From NCBI GenBank assembly GCA_008016945.1, contig SSGN01000173.1:1-26079 (forward strand): 26,079 nucleotides of DNA. The letters run 5' to 3'. Of this stretch, positions 14,091 to 22,331 are shown in pieces. The notes beneath the pieces were generated by a model, which searched no databases, had not been told where the DNA came from, and saw only the letters and a list, made by a program, of their open reading frames with translations. Numbering within the stretch: the first letter of the stretch is position 1; every line of letters starts with the position of its first letter. The position numbers were made by a program, and so were the translations under genes. This stretch comes from Flavobacteriales bacterium (GTDB lineage: Bacteria > Bacteroidota > Bacteroidia > Flavobacteriales > PHOS-HE28).

Positions 14091-15842
14091 ATGGCAACGA
14101 AAGCAGAGCTGATCACCAAGCTCGAGGAGATCATGGCGCAGGAGGATGTGGAGACCGCATCCGAGGCCGTTGAAGGTGTTAAAGAAGCGTACGAGGCCCT
14201 GGTGGTCGCCGGGCAGCAGCAGGCAACAGCCGAGCACGTACCGGAAGGCACCACCACCGAGGAGGCACCACCACCAACGGAAGCCCTTCCCATCGCCATT
14301 GAATCGGCCCCGTTGCAGGACGAGGACGACAAGCGCTTCAAGCAACTGCTGGACGCTTTCAATCAGCGGGTGAACGACATCCGCCGAAAGCGGCAGAAGG
14401 AAGAAGCGGACAACCTCGAGGCCAAGAAGGCCATCATGGAGGAGCTGAAGACGCTGATCGCGGGCGAGGAGAACATCGGCAACGCCTTCCAGCGTTTTGC
14501 GGAACTACAGGAGAAATGGAAGACCATCGGGCCTATTCCGCAGCAGTACTACCGCGACCTGCAGAACGACTATTCCCATCTCCGGGACGAGTTCTTCTAC
14601 CATATCCGCATCTACAAGGAGCTGCGCGACCACGACCTCCGCAAGAACACGGCGCTGAAACAGGCCCTGATCAGCGATGTGGAGAGCCTGGCGCAGAAGG
14701 ACAGTGTGAAGGAGTTGGAACACGGCGTGAAGGAATACCAGGAGAAATGGCATTCCATTGGTCCGGTGGTGCGCGAAGAATGGGAGGCCATCCGTGATCG
14801 GTTCTCCACGGCCACACGCACCATCTACGACAAGATCCACGAGCACTACCGTGCCCGCCGGACGGAGCATGAGGCCAACCTCGCGGCCAAGCAGGTGCTG
14901 GTGGACAAGGTGAAGGCGATCACCGACCAGCTCAACGACGCAGTCACCAAGGAATGGAAGGTGGTCACCGATCAAGTACTGGAGTTACAGAACTCCTGGA
15001 AACACATCGGATTCGCCACGAAGAAGGACAATGAACGCATCTGGAAGGAGTTCCGGGCGGCGTGCAATGTGTTCTTCGATATGAAGAAGGCGCACTTCGA
15101 CAAGCTGAAGGACCAGTACAAGGATGTGCGCGAGAAGAAGCAGGGGTTGCTGGAAGAAGCCCTGAAGCTGAAGGACAGCACCGAATGGCGCCAAACGGCC
15201 GACAAGCTGAAGCACTTGCAGCAGCAGTGGAAGGAGGCCGGTAGTGCGGGACCGCGGGACGAGAACCGGCTATGGAGCAAGTTCCGCGAGGCTTGCGACG
15301 CCTTCTTCCATGCCCGCAAGGTCACCTTCGACAAGATGGACGCCGAGCAAGCCGTGAACGTTCAGGCCAAGGAGGCGTTGGTCGGCGAGATCGAAGCCTT
15401 CGTGCTCAGTGGTGATCGCAACAAGGACGTGGAGGCCCTTAAAGCGTTCTCGACCCGTTGGATGAACAGCGGGCGCGTATCCCCCAAGTTGTACGACGCC
15501 TTCAGTGAACGGTATCGCGCCGCACTGGACAAACATTACGGCCAGTTGAAGTTGGAAGGCGATGAACGCCGCCGCATGCAGTTCCAGGACCGGGTGGATG
15601 AGATGAAGTCCGGCCCTGATGGGCGCTTCCACCTGGAGAAGGAGAGTCGCTTTGTGAAGCGTAAGATCGAGGAGCTCGAGGCCGAGATGCGCAGCATGGA
15701 ACGCAACATGGGCATGTTCAGCTTCAAGAGCGCCAGCGGCGAAGCCATGAAGAAGGACATGGAAAAGAAGATCGAGAAGCTGGGCCGCGATGTGGAGCGC
15801 TTGAAGGGCCAACACCGCGAGTTGCTGAAGGAGTTGCGGTAA
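14091..15842 (+). CDS. DUF349 repeat protein
   Basis: This 583-residue protein is made almost wholly of charged helices. Several DUF349 repeats follow one another, each carrying the W-K-x-I-G-type signature: LQEKWKTIGPIPQQYYRDL, YQEKWHSIGPVVREEWEAI, LQNSWKHIGFATKKDNERIWKEF, LQQQWKEAGSAGPRDENRLWSKF and a more divergent STRWMNSGRVSPKLYDAF. Between the short N-terminal helix (residues 1-45) and the first repeat is a Pro/Glu/Thr-rich linker. The C-terminus is a coiled coil with many Met, Lys and Glu. DUF349 proteins are widespread in Bacteroidota; the function is not established. The start is uncertain: ATG at 14091 (MATKAELI, the usual family start) or the in-frame ATG at 14064, which sits right behind a perfect -7 box. 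Confidence 0.92.
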   Translation: MATKAELITKLEEIMAQEDVETASEAVEGVKEAYEALVVAGQQQATAEHVPEGTTTEEAPPPTEALPIAIESAPLQDEDDKRFKQLLDAFNQRVNDIRRKRQKEEADNLEAKKAIMEELKTLIAGEENIGNAFQRFAELQEKWKTIGPIPQQYYRDLQNDYSHLRDEFFYHIRIYKELRDHDLRKNTALKQALISDVESLAQKDSVKELEHGVKEYQEKWHSIGPVVREEWEAIRDRFSTATRTIYDKIHEHYRARRTEHEANLAAKQVLVDKVKAITDQLNDAVTKEWKVVTDQVLELQNSWKHIGFATKKDNERIWKEFRAACNVFFDMKKAHFDKLKDQYKDVREKKQGLLEEALKLKDSTEWRQTADKLKHLQQQWKEAGSAGPRDENRLWSKFREACDAFFHARKVTFDKMDAEQAVNVQAKEALVGEIEAFVLSGDRNKDVEALKAFSTRWMNSGRVSPKLYDAFSERYRAALDKHYGQLKLEGDERRRMQFQDRVDEMKSGPDGRFHLEKESRFVKRKIEELEAEMRSMERNMGMFSFKSASGEAMKKDMEKKIEKLGRDVERLKGQHRELLKELR

Positions 15843-15893
15843 GCACCACGCGCTGTCGGGGTGGATGTGATACCTCGCCCTTGGCGGTGCGCT

Positions 15894-15901
15894 TACCTTG
15901 C
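15894..15901 (+). promoter_or_regulatory. Possible -7 box for the DUF6265 gene
   Basis: TACCTTGC lies 4 nt before the ATG at 15906, the same octamer and nearly the same distance as before the beta-propeller gene at 7239. Confidence 0.3.
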
Positions 15902-15905
15902 ACCC

Positions 15906-16424
15906 ATGTGGCATCGCTGGCACTTGGCCTTCGTTATTTCGATCGCTTGTTCCTCCACGGACCGGTCCGGTAGGGACCCGGCGGCGGACCATCGACCCAC
16001 CGGCACCCCAGTGAACGTTACCGACCTCTTCGGCCAATGGGTGGACCATCAAGACAACGGACGCACCCAGGTGCACGAGCACTGGTCCCGTAGCGCGGAT
16101 GGCACACCTTCGGGCTTGGGGTTCGTGCTTTCGGGGCAAGACACCATCCACATCGAACACATCGCCCTGCTCACCGTCAGGGACACGTTGCACTATGCGG
16201 TGAGCATTGGTCGCCATGGTGGGCAAGCCACCCTGTTCAAGCTGGTACACGACCGCGATAGTCTGGTATTCACGAACCCGACGCATGACATGCCACAGCG
16301 CATCGTCTATGTACCCCAAGGGCCCGAAGCATGGCACGTGATCGTCAGTGGCACACAACAGGGACACCGCGCCGAGGATCACTACCACTTCGAGCGGGTC
16401 CGGCAGGAAGACCAGACACCATGA
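15906..16424 (+). CDS. DUF6265-like exported protein, likely lipoprotein
   Basis: This 172-residue protein starts MWHRWHLAFVISIACSSTD, a short signal with a possible lipobox Cys (SIAC, an atypical -3 residue), followed by a low-complexity linker. The core (about 50-165) resembles DUF6265: DLFGQWVDHQDNGRTQVHEHWSRSADGTPSGLGFVL, an amphipathic strand series, LVFTNPTHDMPQRIVYV and a final HYHFERV. The family is of unknown function and looks like a lipocalin-type beta barrel. Its stop overlaps the ATG of the next gene (ATGA), so both are probably co-translated. I chose 15906 because the upstream GTG at 15861 would hide the signal peptide. Confidence 0.75.
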   Translation: MWHRWHLAFVISIACSSTDRSGRDPAADHRPTGTPVNVTDLFGQWVDHQDNGRTQVHEHWSRSADGTPSGLGFVLSGQDTIHIEHIALLTVRDTLHYAVSIGRHGGQATLFKLVHDRDSLVFTNPTHDMPQRIVYVPQGPEAWHVIVSGTQQGHRAEDHYHFERVRQEDQTP

Positions 16425-18007
16425 TGGGGTGGAAACATGAACCGCTGCGGGAACGGGTCCGTACCCTACTGCTCGGTGGATCGGTCTTGGTGATGATCGG
16501 GCTGATCTTCTACCTGGGTGCCCGTTCGGAGCGTAGCGGCTTCATTCGGGAGGTGGTGGATCCAGGTTTCCGGAAATTGAGCGATCCGGTGCTCAACGCC
16601 TTCCGAGGGCGCCCTCCTGCGGTCACTCGCATGGTGTTGGCCCTGGAACCTGCAGCCCTGGACAGCCTTGAGGCGCGCAGCGAACGCGCCTTTCGCGATC
16701 GGCACCTGGACCCGGCCAACAACCAGCCTCTACCGGCACAGATGGAGATCAACGACCATGTACGTACGGTGCAGGTCATGCTTCACGACGGGCCGCTGCT
16801 CACCGGCATACCGCGACAATGGCCGATACAGGTCCTTGCCGCCGCCGGCGACACCATCCTGGGTCTACGGACCTTCGACCTGATCCCCCTCGTCGATGAA
16901 GCCCCCCTCTGGTCGATCCTTCACCAGGCCATCCGGTCGGACCAGGGCCTTGCCGCCATGGGTGCGGGCATCGCCGAGGTGTCGGTGAACGGGCGCGCTT
17001 CAGCCCTTCACGTCCTATTCGGCCAGCCGGACAACACCGCGTTCGCGGCATGGTCGCACGGCAGTGGCCCTGTGCTCCGGTTCGACGACGGCTTGTACAG
17101 GACCGCGACCATGGCCATGGACGAACGGGGGTTCCCCAGCCTCTCACCACCTCAAGGGGATTGGCTCTCGGCCCCACTGCTTGTCCAAGGGGCCGACGAC
17201 GCACTCCGAGCCAACCGTGCGCGACAAGCGATCGGTCGCATGGAAGGATTCAGATCGGGTAAGCTGATGGCCTCACAGGTCTTCGCCCCGTATGAACTTG
17301 CGAAGAGCATGGCCCTCTGCGACCTGTTGGGCGTGGCCGCTGCATTGGACTGGTGGAACCTGCGCTTCCTGGTGGATAGCACCACGGAACAACTGATCCC
17401 ACTCCCCCAGCACATCACCACACACGCGCCCATCTCCGCGACCCTGGCAGAAGAAGCCCTGGCCCGTGTTTCCGCCCCCCCCGGACGCGAATTCGTGGAT
17501 CGGGCACTGAGCGACCCATTGATCCACGACCTGTACCTCACCTATCTCGACAGCTTCTCGACCCCGGGATGGTTGGAAGTTGTTCGGGCGCGTACGGAAC
17601 CACAATGGGCGCGAACCCGGGCGGTGATCAATGCGGAAAAACCACGGATCGACCTCGACTTCGCCATTGTGGAACATGACCGGCAGGTGATCCGCCAGGC
17701 CTTGCATCCGAAGAACCTGGCACTGGCGTACGTGACTGACACCTTGGTGGCCACGGACGGTGTGGTGATCGCCAACGTGCATGCCCTGCCCCTGTTGGTG
17801 ACGGGAGTGGTGCTCAGCACCGGCGACACCACCCGGTTCCAGACACCGTTGAGACTGGCGCCGCGCCTGCGAGACCAACCGCTCCGGTACACGTACCTCC
17901 CCATGAGCGTACCCGGAAGTCCACGGGAAGTCATCGTGAAGCTGAATTCCACCGTGGCACCGCGCTCCGTTCGGATCCGCACCTGGAGCAGCTTTGGCGC
18001 CAACTGA
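16421..18007 (+). CDS. CotH-like membrane-anchored protein, divergent
   Basis: This 528-residue protein has one N-terminal membrane helix (about residues 17-34), so it is anchored with a large periplasmic part. Sections recall the CotH kinase-like family: VQVMLHDGPLLTGIPRQWPIQV in place of the KGDxxDHL/W text, DTILGLRTFDLIP, the region AGIAEVSVNG, and ELAKSMALCDLLGVAAALDWWNLRFLVDSTTEQLIPLPQH, which corresponds to the nucleotide-site helix and strand of CotH. Typical Lys/Asp catalytic text is not clear, so activity is doubtful. The C-terminal 200 residues are unassigned. The start overlaps the DUF6265 stop by 4 nt; a second ATG follows directly. The family call rests on pattern only, and a different fold is possible. 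Confidence 0.5.
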   Translation: MMGWKHEPLRERVRTLLLGGSVLVMIGLIFYLGARSERSGFIREVVDPGFRKLSDPVLNAFRGRPPAVTRMVLALEPAALDSLEARSERAFRDRHLDPANNQPLPAQMEINDHVRTVQVMLHDGPLLTGIPRQWPIQVLAAAGDTILGLRTFDLIPLVDEAPLWSILHQAIRSDQGLAAMGAGIAEVSVNGRASALHVLFGQPDNTAFAAWSHGSGPVLRFDDGLYRTATMAMDERGFPSLSPPQGDWLSAPLLVQGADDALRANRARQAIGRMEGFRSGKLMASQVFAPYELAKSMALCDLLGVAAALDWWNLRFLVDSTTEQLIPLPQHITTHAPISATLAEEALARVSAPPGREFVDRALSDPLIHDLYLTYLDSFSTPGWLEVVRARTEPQWARTRAVINAEKPRIDLDFAIVEHDRQVIRQALHPKNLALAYVTDTLVATDGVVIANVHALPLLVTGVVLSTGDTTRFQTPLRLAPRLRDQPLRYTYLPMSVPGSPREVIVKLNSTVAPRSVRIRTWSSFGAN

Positions 18008-18062
18008 CCTCCAACAAAGGATCCCTGCATTACATTCACCGCTGATACCAAAACCAACGCAC

Positions 18063-18491
18063 ATGGGAATGCTCAAGGAGTTCAAGGAATTCGCGATGAA
18101 AGGCAACCTGGTCGACATGGCTGTCGCCTTCGTCATGGGTGGTGCCTTCGGCAAAGTGACCTCATCGTTCATCGACGGTATGGTGATGCCCTTGATCGGG
18201 CAATTCACTGGTGGGGTGGACTTCAATAACAAGAAATTGGTGCTGACCCAAGCGGCGGCGGAGGTGAAGGATGCGAGCGGCACCGTGGTGACTCCGGCCG
18301 TGGCCGAAGTGGCCGTGAAATGGGGCACGTTCGTTACGGTGGCGATCGAATTCCTGGTGATCGCCTTCGTGATGTTCATGGTGATCAAGGCCATCAACAA
18401 GATGAAGAAGAACGAGCCTGCCCCCCCGCCGCCAGGCCCCAGTGCTGAGGAGAAGCTCCTGATGGAGATCCGCGATGCGCTGAAGAAGTAA
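18063..18491 (+). CDS. mscL: Large-conductance mechanosensitive channel MscL
   Basis: This 142-residue channel opens under membrane tension to release solutes in hypo-osmotic shock and works as a pentamer in the inner membrane. The N-terminal helix KEFKEFAMKGNLVDMAVAFVMGGAFGKVTSSFIDGMVMPLIG matches the E. coli protein closely, including the Gly/Ala-lined pore helix. A periplasmic loop of about 40 residues, the second helix FVTVAIEFLVIAFVMFMVIKAINK, and the C-terminal bundle EEKLLMEIRDALKK follow. The loop is a little longer than in E. coli. A strong hairpin lies 26 bp after the stop. Confidence 0.97.
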   Translation: MGMLKEFKEFAMKGNLVDMAVAFVMGGAFGKVTSSFIDGMVMPLIGQFTGGVDFNNKKLVLTQAAAEVKDASGTVVTPAVAEVAVKWGTFVTVAIEFLVIAFVMFMVIKAINKMKKNEPAPPPPGPSAEEKLLMEIRDALKK

Positions 18492-18517
18492 CGTAGCGGG
18501 CGACCGCAGTACCTGTC

Positions 18518-18543
18518 AGGGCCACCTCGCACGAGGTGGCCCT
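18518..18543. terminator. Strong hairpin between convergent mscL and ABC ATPase gene
   Basis: AGGGCCACCTCG (18518-18529) and its exact complement (18532-18543) form a perfect 12-bp stem with a 2-nt spacer, so the loop opens to about 4-6 nt. Only a short pyrimidine stretch follows (TGCTCATTTC). The place between convergent genes and the symmetry suggest a bidirectional terminator. Confidence 0.65.
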
Positions 18544-18617
18544 GCTCATTTCGGCTGATGGTCGCCCGAACGAAGATCGTGCGGACCATGCCCGCGGATC
18601 GTGCCCATGCCCAAGGG

Positions 18618-19385
18618 TCAATGATCCGGGTGGAAGCCACCGGACCTGGGATCGAAGAGCAGACCCTCCGCGTTGAACACGCGCTGAAGGATCCCGGAGG
18701 TGCGCGCCTCGGCCGTCGTACCCACCCATGCCCGCCGGTCGTGGAGCAGGAGCATCCGGTCGCAAAGATCCAGCGCGGTCTGTAGGTCGTGCGTGGAGAG
18801 CACGATGGCTTTCCCGCGGGTGCGGGCCAGATCCCGCAGGGTCCGGAGAAGGCGTACCCGGTTCACCAGATCGAGGAAGGCCATGGGTTCATCGAGGAGC
18901 ATCACGGGTGTATCCTGTGCCAAGGCACGGGCCACCATCACCCGTTGCGCTTCACCATCGCTGAGTTGCTGCAACGATCGCGTAGCGAACCCCTGTACAT
19001 CCAAGGCCTGCATGGCCTCCTCCACGGACCGCTGATCGGCGGCCCGGGAATACCCGAAATGGCCGGTCCAGGGTTGTCGTCCAAGGGCCACGATGGTGCG
19101 TACATCGAGCAGTCCGGCCTGCGGCCTTCCGGTAAGGACCACGGCGATGCGGCGCGCCCGCTCCGCAGCGCTCAGGTGCGCCAGGTCGTGGCCCTCGGCG
19201 CGCACGGAACCGCCCAACGGTGTATGCAAGCCCGCCATTGTACGCAACAGCGTGGACTTGCCACCGCCGTTCACGCCGATCAACGCCACCAGTTCACCGG
19301 CGCGGAAGTCCAGGTCCATGCCCTCGACCAACACCTTGGCACCATGGCCGATGGTGAGCCCCTGGGTGCTCAATGGATGGTTCAT
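18618..19385 (-). CDS. FecE-type ABC transporter ATP-binding protein
   Basis: This 255-residue ATPase powers a siderophore, heme or cobalamin importer. Walker A is GVNGGGKST (37-45), the signature is LSDGE (141-145; Asp replaces the more common Gly), Walker B is VMLLDEP (161-167) and the switch His is His199 (STHD). The LTGRPQAGLLDVRTIVALGRQPWTGHFG region, with the Q-loop area and the text Y-x-x-P-like in FecE/BtuD, fits the iron/B12 subgroup. It overlaps the permease gene by 4 nt (ATGA), so the start is the ATG at 19385. No substrate-binding protein or TonB-dependent receptor is in the window. The substrate is unknown. Confidence 0.93.
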   Translation of the reverse strand: MNHPLSTQGLTIGHGAKVLVEGMDLDFRAGELVALIGVNGGGKSTLLRTMAGLHTPLGGSVRAEGHDLAHLSAAERARRIAVVLTGRPQAGLLDVRTIVALGRQPWTGHFGYSRAADQRSVEEAMQALDVQGFATRSLQQLSDGEAQRVMVARALAQDTPVMLLDEPMAFLDLVNRVRLLRTLRDLARTRGKAIVLSTHDLQTALDLCDRMLLLHDRRAWVGTTAEARTSGILQRVFNAEGLLFDPRSGGFHPDH

Positions 19386-20398
19386 GCGGTACGGGCCCAA
19401 CGTTTTCCGCTCCACAGCACCCAGGCCACCACGGGCGCTCCCAAGAGTGAGGTAACGGCATTCAACGGAAGCCCGGAAACACCAGGGAGTTTCACCAACA
19501 GGCCACAGAAAAGAGCGAGCGCCGCACCGGTGAGCATGGTGACGGGGAGCAGCACGGCATGGTCGCTGGTGCGGCACAGGCCGCGTGCCACGTGGGGTGT
19601 GGCCAAGCCGAGGAACGCGACCGGACCGCAGAACGCCGTGACGGTACCCGCGAGCAGGCCGGTCACCCACATGATGGTACGGCGCATGCGCGCAACCGGC
19701 ACCCCCAGGCTCGCCGCGTAGTCGTCGCCCAACAACAGTGCATTCAATGGCTTCATGCACCCGATCGCGCCGGCCAGGCCGATGACCACCGGCAAGGCGA
19801 GCCACACCATCCGTTCGTTCACCACCCCGTTGAACGAGCCCATGCCCCAGAGCACGTACCCTTTCAACGCATGGTCCGGTCCCGCCACTTGTAGCACATC
19901 GATGATGGCACCACAGAGATAGCCCACCAGGATACCTACGATGAGCAACGCGACACCATCACCCATGCGTCGATCGGCAAGCATGATCAGGGCCAGGGCC
20001 ACCATGGCCCCGACGAAAGCCCCCACCACCACGGCCATCTCCGCCGGTAACGCGGCCAGCAGCCACAGCGGACTGGCGAGCATGACGATGGCCACGCCCA
20101 AGCTGGCGCCAGAACTGAGGCCGAGCACGGATGGGCCCGCGAGGGGGTTGCGGAAGAGCGTTTGCATGAGCAGGCCGCAGGTGGCCAGGCCGCTGCCCGC
20201 CAGCACCGCGGTCAAGGCTTCGGGCAGCCGCACCCCGCGCACGATACGCGCGGCCCCCGCCCCACCCTCACGGGCCATGAGCGCCTCCCACACCTCGGCC
20301 GCGGAAATGGGAACCGAACCCAACAGCAGATGCAGTGCGAACAGAAGTGTGCAGGCCAGCAATAACACCCCCAACAGCACCTTGTTCCGCACCCCCAT
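19382..20398 (-). CDS. FecCD/BtuC-type ABC transporter permease
   Basis: This 338-residue inner-membrane permease has about ten helices. Family text includes RLPEALTAVLAGSGLATCGLLMQTLFRNPLAGPSVLGLSSGASLG, LLIVGILVGYLCGAIIDVL, and PVAFLGLATPHVARGL near the coupling helix that meets the ATPase. It works with the downstream FecE-like ATPase, with which it overlaps by 4 nt. The start is a choice between ATG 20398 (MGVRNKVLL) and ATG 20419 (MRSYFSPMGVRNK). A TACTTTAG box ends 4 nt before the first, and the second would lie upstream of it, so I prefer 20398 if that box is real. Likely cargo is an iron chelate, heme or cobalamin. Confidence 0.93.
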   Translation of the reverse strand: MGVRNKVLLGVLLLACTLLFALHLLLGSVPISAAEVWEALMAREGGAGAARIVRGVRLPEALTAVLAGSGLATCGLLMQTLFRNPLAGPSVLGLSSGASLGVAIVMLASPLWLLAALPAEMAVVVGAFVGAMVALALIMLADRRMGDGVALLIVGILVGYLCGAIIDVLQVAGPDHALKGYVLWGMGSFNGVVNERMVWLALPVVIGLAGAIGCMKPLNALLLGDDYAASLGVPVARMRRTIMWVTGLLAGTVTAFCGPVAFLGLATPHVARGLCRTSDHAVLLPVTMLTGAALALFCGLLVKLPGVSGLPLNAVTSLLGAPVVAWVLWSGKRWARTA

Positions 20399-20402
20399 GG
20401 GA

Positions 20403-20410
20403 CTAAAGTA
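20403..20410 (-). promoter_or_regulatory. Possible -7 box for the FecCD-FecE operon
   Basis: On the minus strand TACTTTAG, one mismatch from TAnnTTTG, is 4 nt before the ATG at 20398. If it is the promoter, the start at 20419 is excluded. No Fur-type inverted repeat was recognised in the 70-bp gap upstream. Confidence 0.4.
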
Positions 20411-20490
20411 GGACCGCATCGCGGTACCGGACCGATGATGGCACGCCGCACATCCCCGATACGGACCCGGCCTGCGTTCCGGGCATCGCG

Positions 20491-21627
20491 CTATGCCGCG
20501 TTGAGTTCCTTCTCATACACCTGATATCGCTTCCAGACCACCGCTCCCAAACGCTCCAATTCGGCGCGCATCCGGGTGTTGCGCTCCATCACCAGATGAC
20601 TGTCCAGATGCGTGAACCCACGTTGGCGGGCAACCTCGAACAAGGTGATGCCAAGGGCCGCCGTGAGACCCCGCCCTTGGAGATCGGGCCGTACAGCACC
20701 CAGCAGCAGGTCGAGCTGCCGCGAACGCTTCATGGCGCGGAGGATATGGAGGAAGCCCAACGGGAACAATCGGCCCTTGGCCTTGCGCAACCCTTCACTC
20801 ATGTCGGGGCTGGCGATCACGAAGGCCACGGGGTCGCCCTTGCCATCGGCGATCAGGTGGACCAGTCGGGGATCGAGGATGAACATGTACTTCTTCGCCA
20901 GGGCGTGCATCTCGGGCTCGCTCATCGGCATGAAGCCGAGCAGATCGCCATAGGACGCGTTCACCAAGCGCAGCACCGGCACCACCCACGGTTTCAGTGC
21001 TCCTTTGTTGTGGATCGGCACCCGATGCAAGCCCAGGCCCTGGAGGCACCGATCGGCAATGGCGGAATAGCTCTCCGGGAGCTGATCGGGGATATCCATA
21101 CGGTAGCTCACCATACCCTCGAACGGGGTGTATCCGCAGGCTTCCACCATGGCCGGGAGCCAGCTGGGGTCGGATGGTGTGGCGATCACCGGTAGGTGCT
21201 CGAAACCCTCCACCTGCAAGCCTTGGGGGTCCTTATCGCTGAACCCGAAAGGACCGATCATGCGATCCATGCCTTGATCTCGGGCCCAATCCTCCACCAC
21301 GCCGATCAACGCATGCACCACGCGGAAGTCGCGCACGCTGGCCAATTGGAAGAACCGTGCGGTCCGTTCTGCCCGTCGGGCATTGTAGCCGTGGTGCAAG
21401 ACCCCCATGATACGGCCTACCGGCCTCCCACCTCGCCAGGCGATCCAACGCTCCACCGTACAGGCGGCCAGTTGGGGGTTCTTCGCGGGGTCGTGCAGTT
21501 CGCGCTCGTCCATGATCAGAGGGGGCACCCCGTTGGGGCGTTGATCTGGGAGGGAAAGGGGCAGTTCGATGAAACGGCTCAACGCACGTGCGCCCTCGAC
21601 CTTCCGAACCTCGATCTCGTCGAACAT
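20491..21627 (-). CDS. GNAT-superfamily acetyltransferase-like protein
   Basis: This 378-residue protein is of a type often annotated in Bacteroidota as a GNAT-related hypothetical. The N-terminal part ([33 protein letters not shown], then [29 protein letters not shown]) is followed by a second acetyltransferase-like part in which [16 protein letters not shown] near residues 318-333 matches the acetyl-CoA loop (R/Q-x-x-G-x-G/A). Two GNAT-like halves are likely. The substrate is unknown. The start is the ATG at 21627; a longer frame from 21903 runs over the divergent SUI1 gene. A -7-like box (CATCTTTC) sits 4 nt before the ATG. Confidence 0.8.
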   Translation of the reverse strand: MFDEIEVRKVEGARALSRFIELPLSLPDQRPNGVPPLIMDERELHDPAKNPQLAACTVERWIAWRGGRPVGRIMGVLHHGYNARRAERTARFFQLASVRDFRVVHALIGVVEDWARDQGMDRMIGPFGFSDKDPQGLQVEGFEHLPVIATPSDPSWLPAMVEACGYTPFEGMVSYRMDIPDQLPESYSAIADRCLQGLGLHRVPIHNKGALKPWVVPVLRLVNASYGDLLGFMPMSEPEMHALAKKYMFILDPRLVHLIADGKGDPVAFVIASPDMSEGLRKAKGRLFPLGFLHILRAMKRSRQLDLLLGAVRPDLQGRGLTAALGITLFEVARQRGFTHLDSHLVMERNTRMRAELERLGAVVWKRYQVYEKELNAA

Positions 21628-21631
21628 GCCG

Positions 21632-21639
21632 GAAAGATG
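21632..21639 (-). promoter_or_regulatory. Possible -7 box for the GNAT-like gene
   Basis: On the minus strand CATCTTTC is 4 nt before the ATG at 21627. It has two mismatches to TAnnTTTG, but the same spacing as the boxes of several other genes here. Confidence 0.25.
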
Positions 21640-21664
21640 CGATGTTGTTGCGAAATTGGCACCG

Positions 21665-21997
21665 ATGAAGAAGCGCCCACCCAGCGGCATGGGCGGTCTG
21701 GTGTACAGCACCAACCGCAATACGCCCACGGCCCACAACCCCACCACCCTACCGCCGCAGCAGCAGGACCTGCGCATACATCTGGACCGCCTTGGTGGCA
21801 ACAAGGTGGTGACACGTGTTGTTGGGTTCGTGGGGAAGGCGGGCGATCTGGAGGAACTCGGGCGAGCGTTGAAGAGCAAATGCGGGGTGGGCGGTAACAC
21901 CAAGGATGGGGTGATCCTGCTGCAAGGCGATCACCGGGACAAGGTGCTAGCCTACCTTACGGAAAAGGGCTACAAGGCCAAGAAAGCCGGCGGCTGA
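21665..21997 (+). CDS. SUI1/YciH-family translation factor
   Basis: This 110-residue protein of the eIF1/SUI1 family is related to E. coli YciH. The N-terminal 35 residues are polar and flexible ([16 protein letters not shown] is a common prefix in bacterial members). The SUI1 fold follows from about residue 36: [22 protein letters not shown], a helix [42 protein letters not shown]. The CGVGG...DG...QGDHRD text is the hallmark of the family. It probably binds the small ribosomal subunit and affects start-codon choice. It is divergent from the GNAT gene with 37 bp between starts, so the two promoters overlap. The ATG at 21689 (MGGLVYST) is an alternative start. Confidence 0.95.
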   Translation: MKKRPPSGMGGLVYSTNRNTPTAHNPTTLPPQQQDLRIHLDRLGGNKVVTRVVGFVGKAGDLEELGRALKSKCGVGGNTKDGVILLQGDHRDKVLAYLTEKGYKAKKAGG

Positions 21998-22090
21998 AGA
22001 CCATACATCCACACCACCCGGCTACACGTGCGCCCCAAGAACCTGACCAAAGGATGCACACGGGACCGGGGGATCATCAACACCTGACAC

Positions 22091-22318
22091 ATGAAGGCTC
22101 CCGAATGCCCCAATTGCCGAGAGGCCATGAGTCCAGGATATCTCCTCGATCACTCCCACGGTTACTTCGCCCAAGGCGCGTGGGTGGCCGGTGTACCGGA
22201 AAAATCCTTCTGGTCCGGCTTGAAGATGCGGGGCAAGCTGAAGTACCCGATCACCTCATACCGCTGCGTACGTTGCCATCTGCTGGTATCCTATGCCCAC
22301 CCCGAGCCTCCGAAGTGA
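22091..22318 (+). CDS. Small zinc-ribbon protein, DUF6487-like
   Basis: This 75-residue protein has two CxxC pairs, CPNC (6-9) and CVRC near residue 60, at the two ends of the chain, which should hold one zinc ion. Between them lie GYLLDHSHGYFAQGAWVAGVPEKSFWSG and a basic stretch LKMRGKLKYPITSYRC. This arrangement recalls the DUF6487 family of small bacterial zinc-ribbon proteins of unknown function. It lies 93 bp after the SUI1-like gene on the same strand, and converges with the next minus-strand gene, leaving 13 bp. Confidence 0.75.
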   Translation: MKAPECPNCREAMSPGYLLDHSHGYFAQGAWVAGVPEKSFWSGLKMRGKLKYPITSYRCVRCHLLVSYAHPEPPK

Positions 22319-22331
22319 GCCGGGGCTAGGT

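Noticed and set aside
15270..16388. Minus-strand frame across the DUF349/DUF6265 junction
   Set aside because: It is antisense to two well-supported genes and has no homology pattern.
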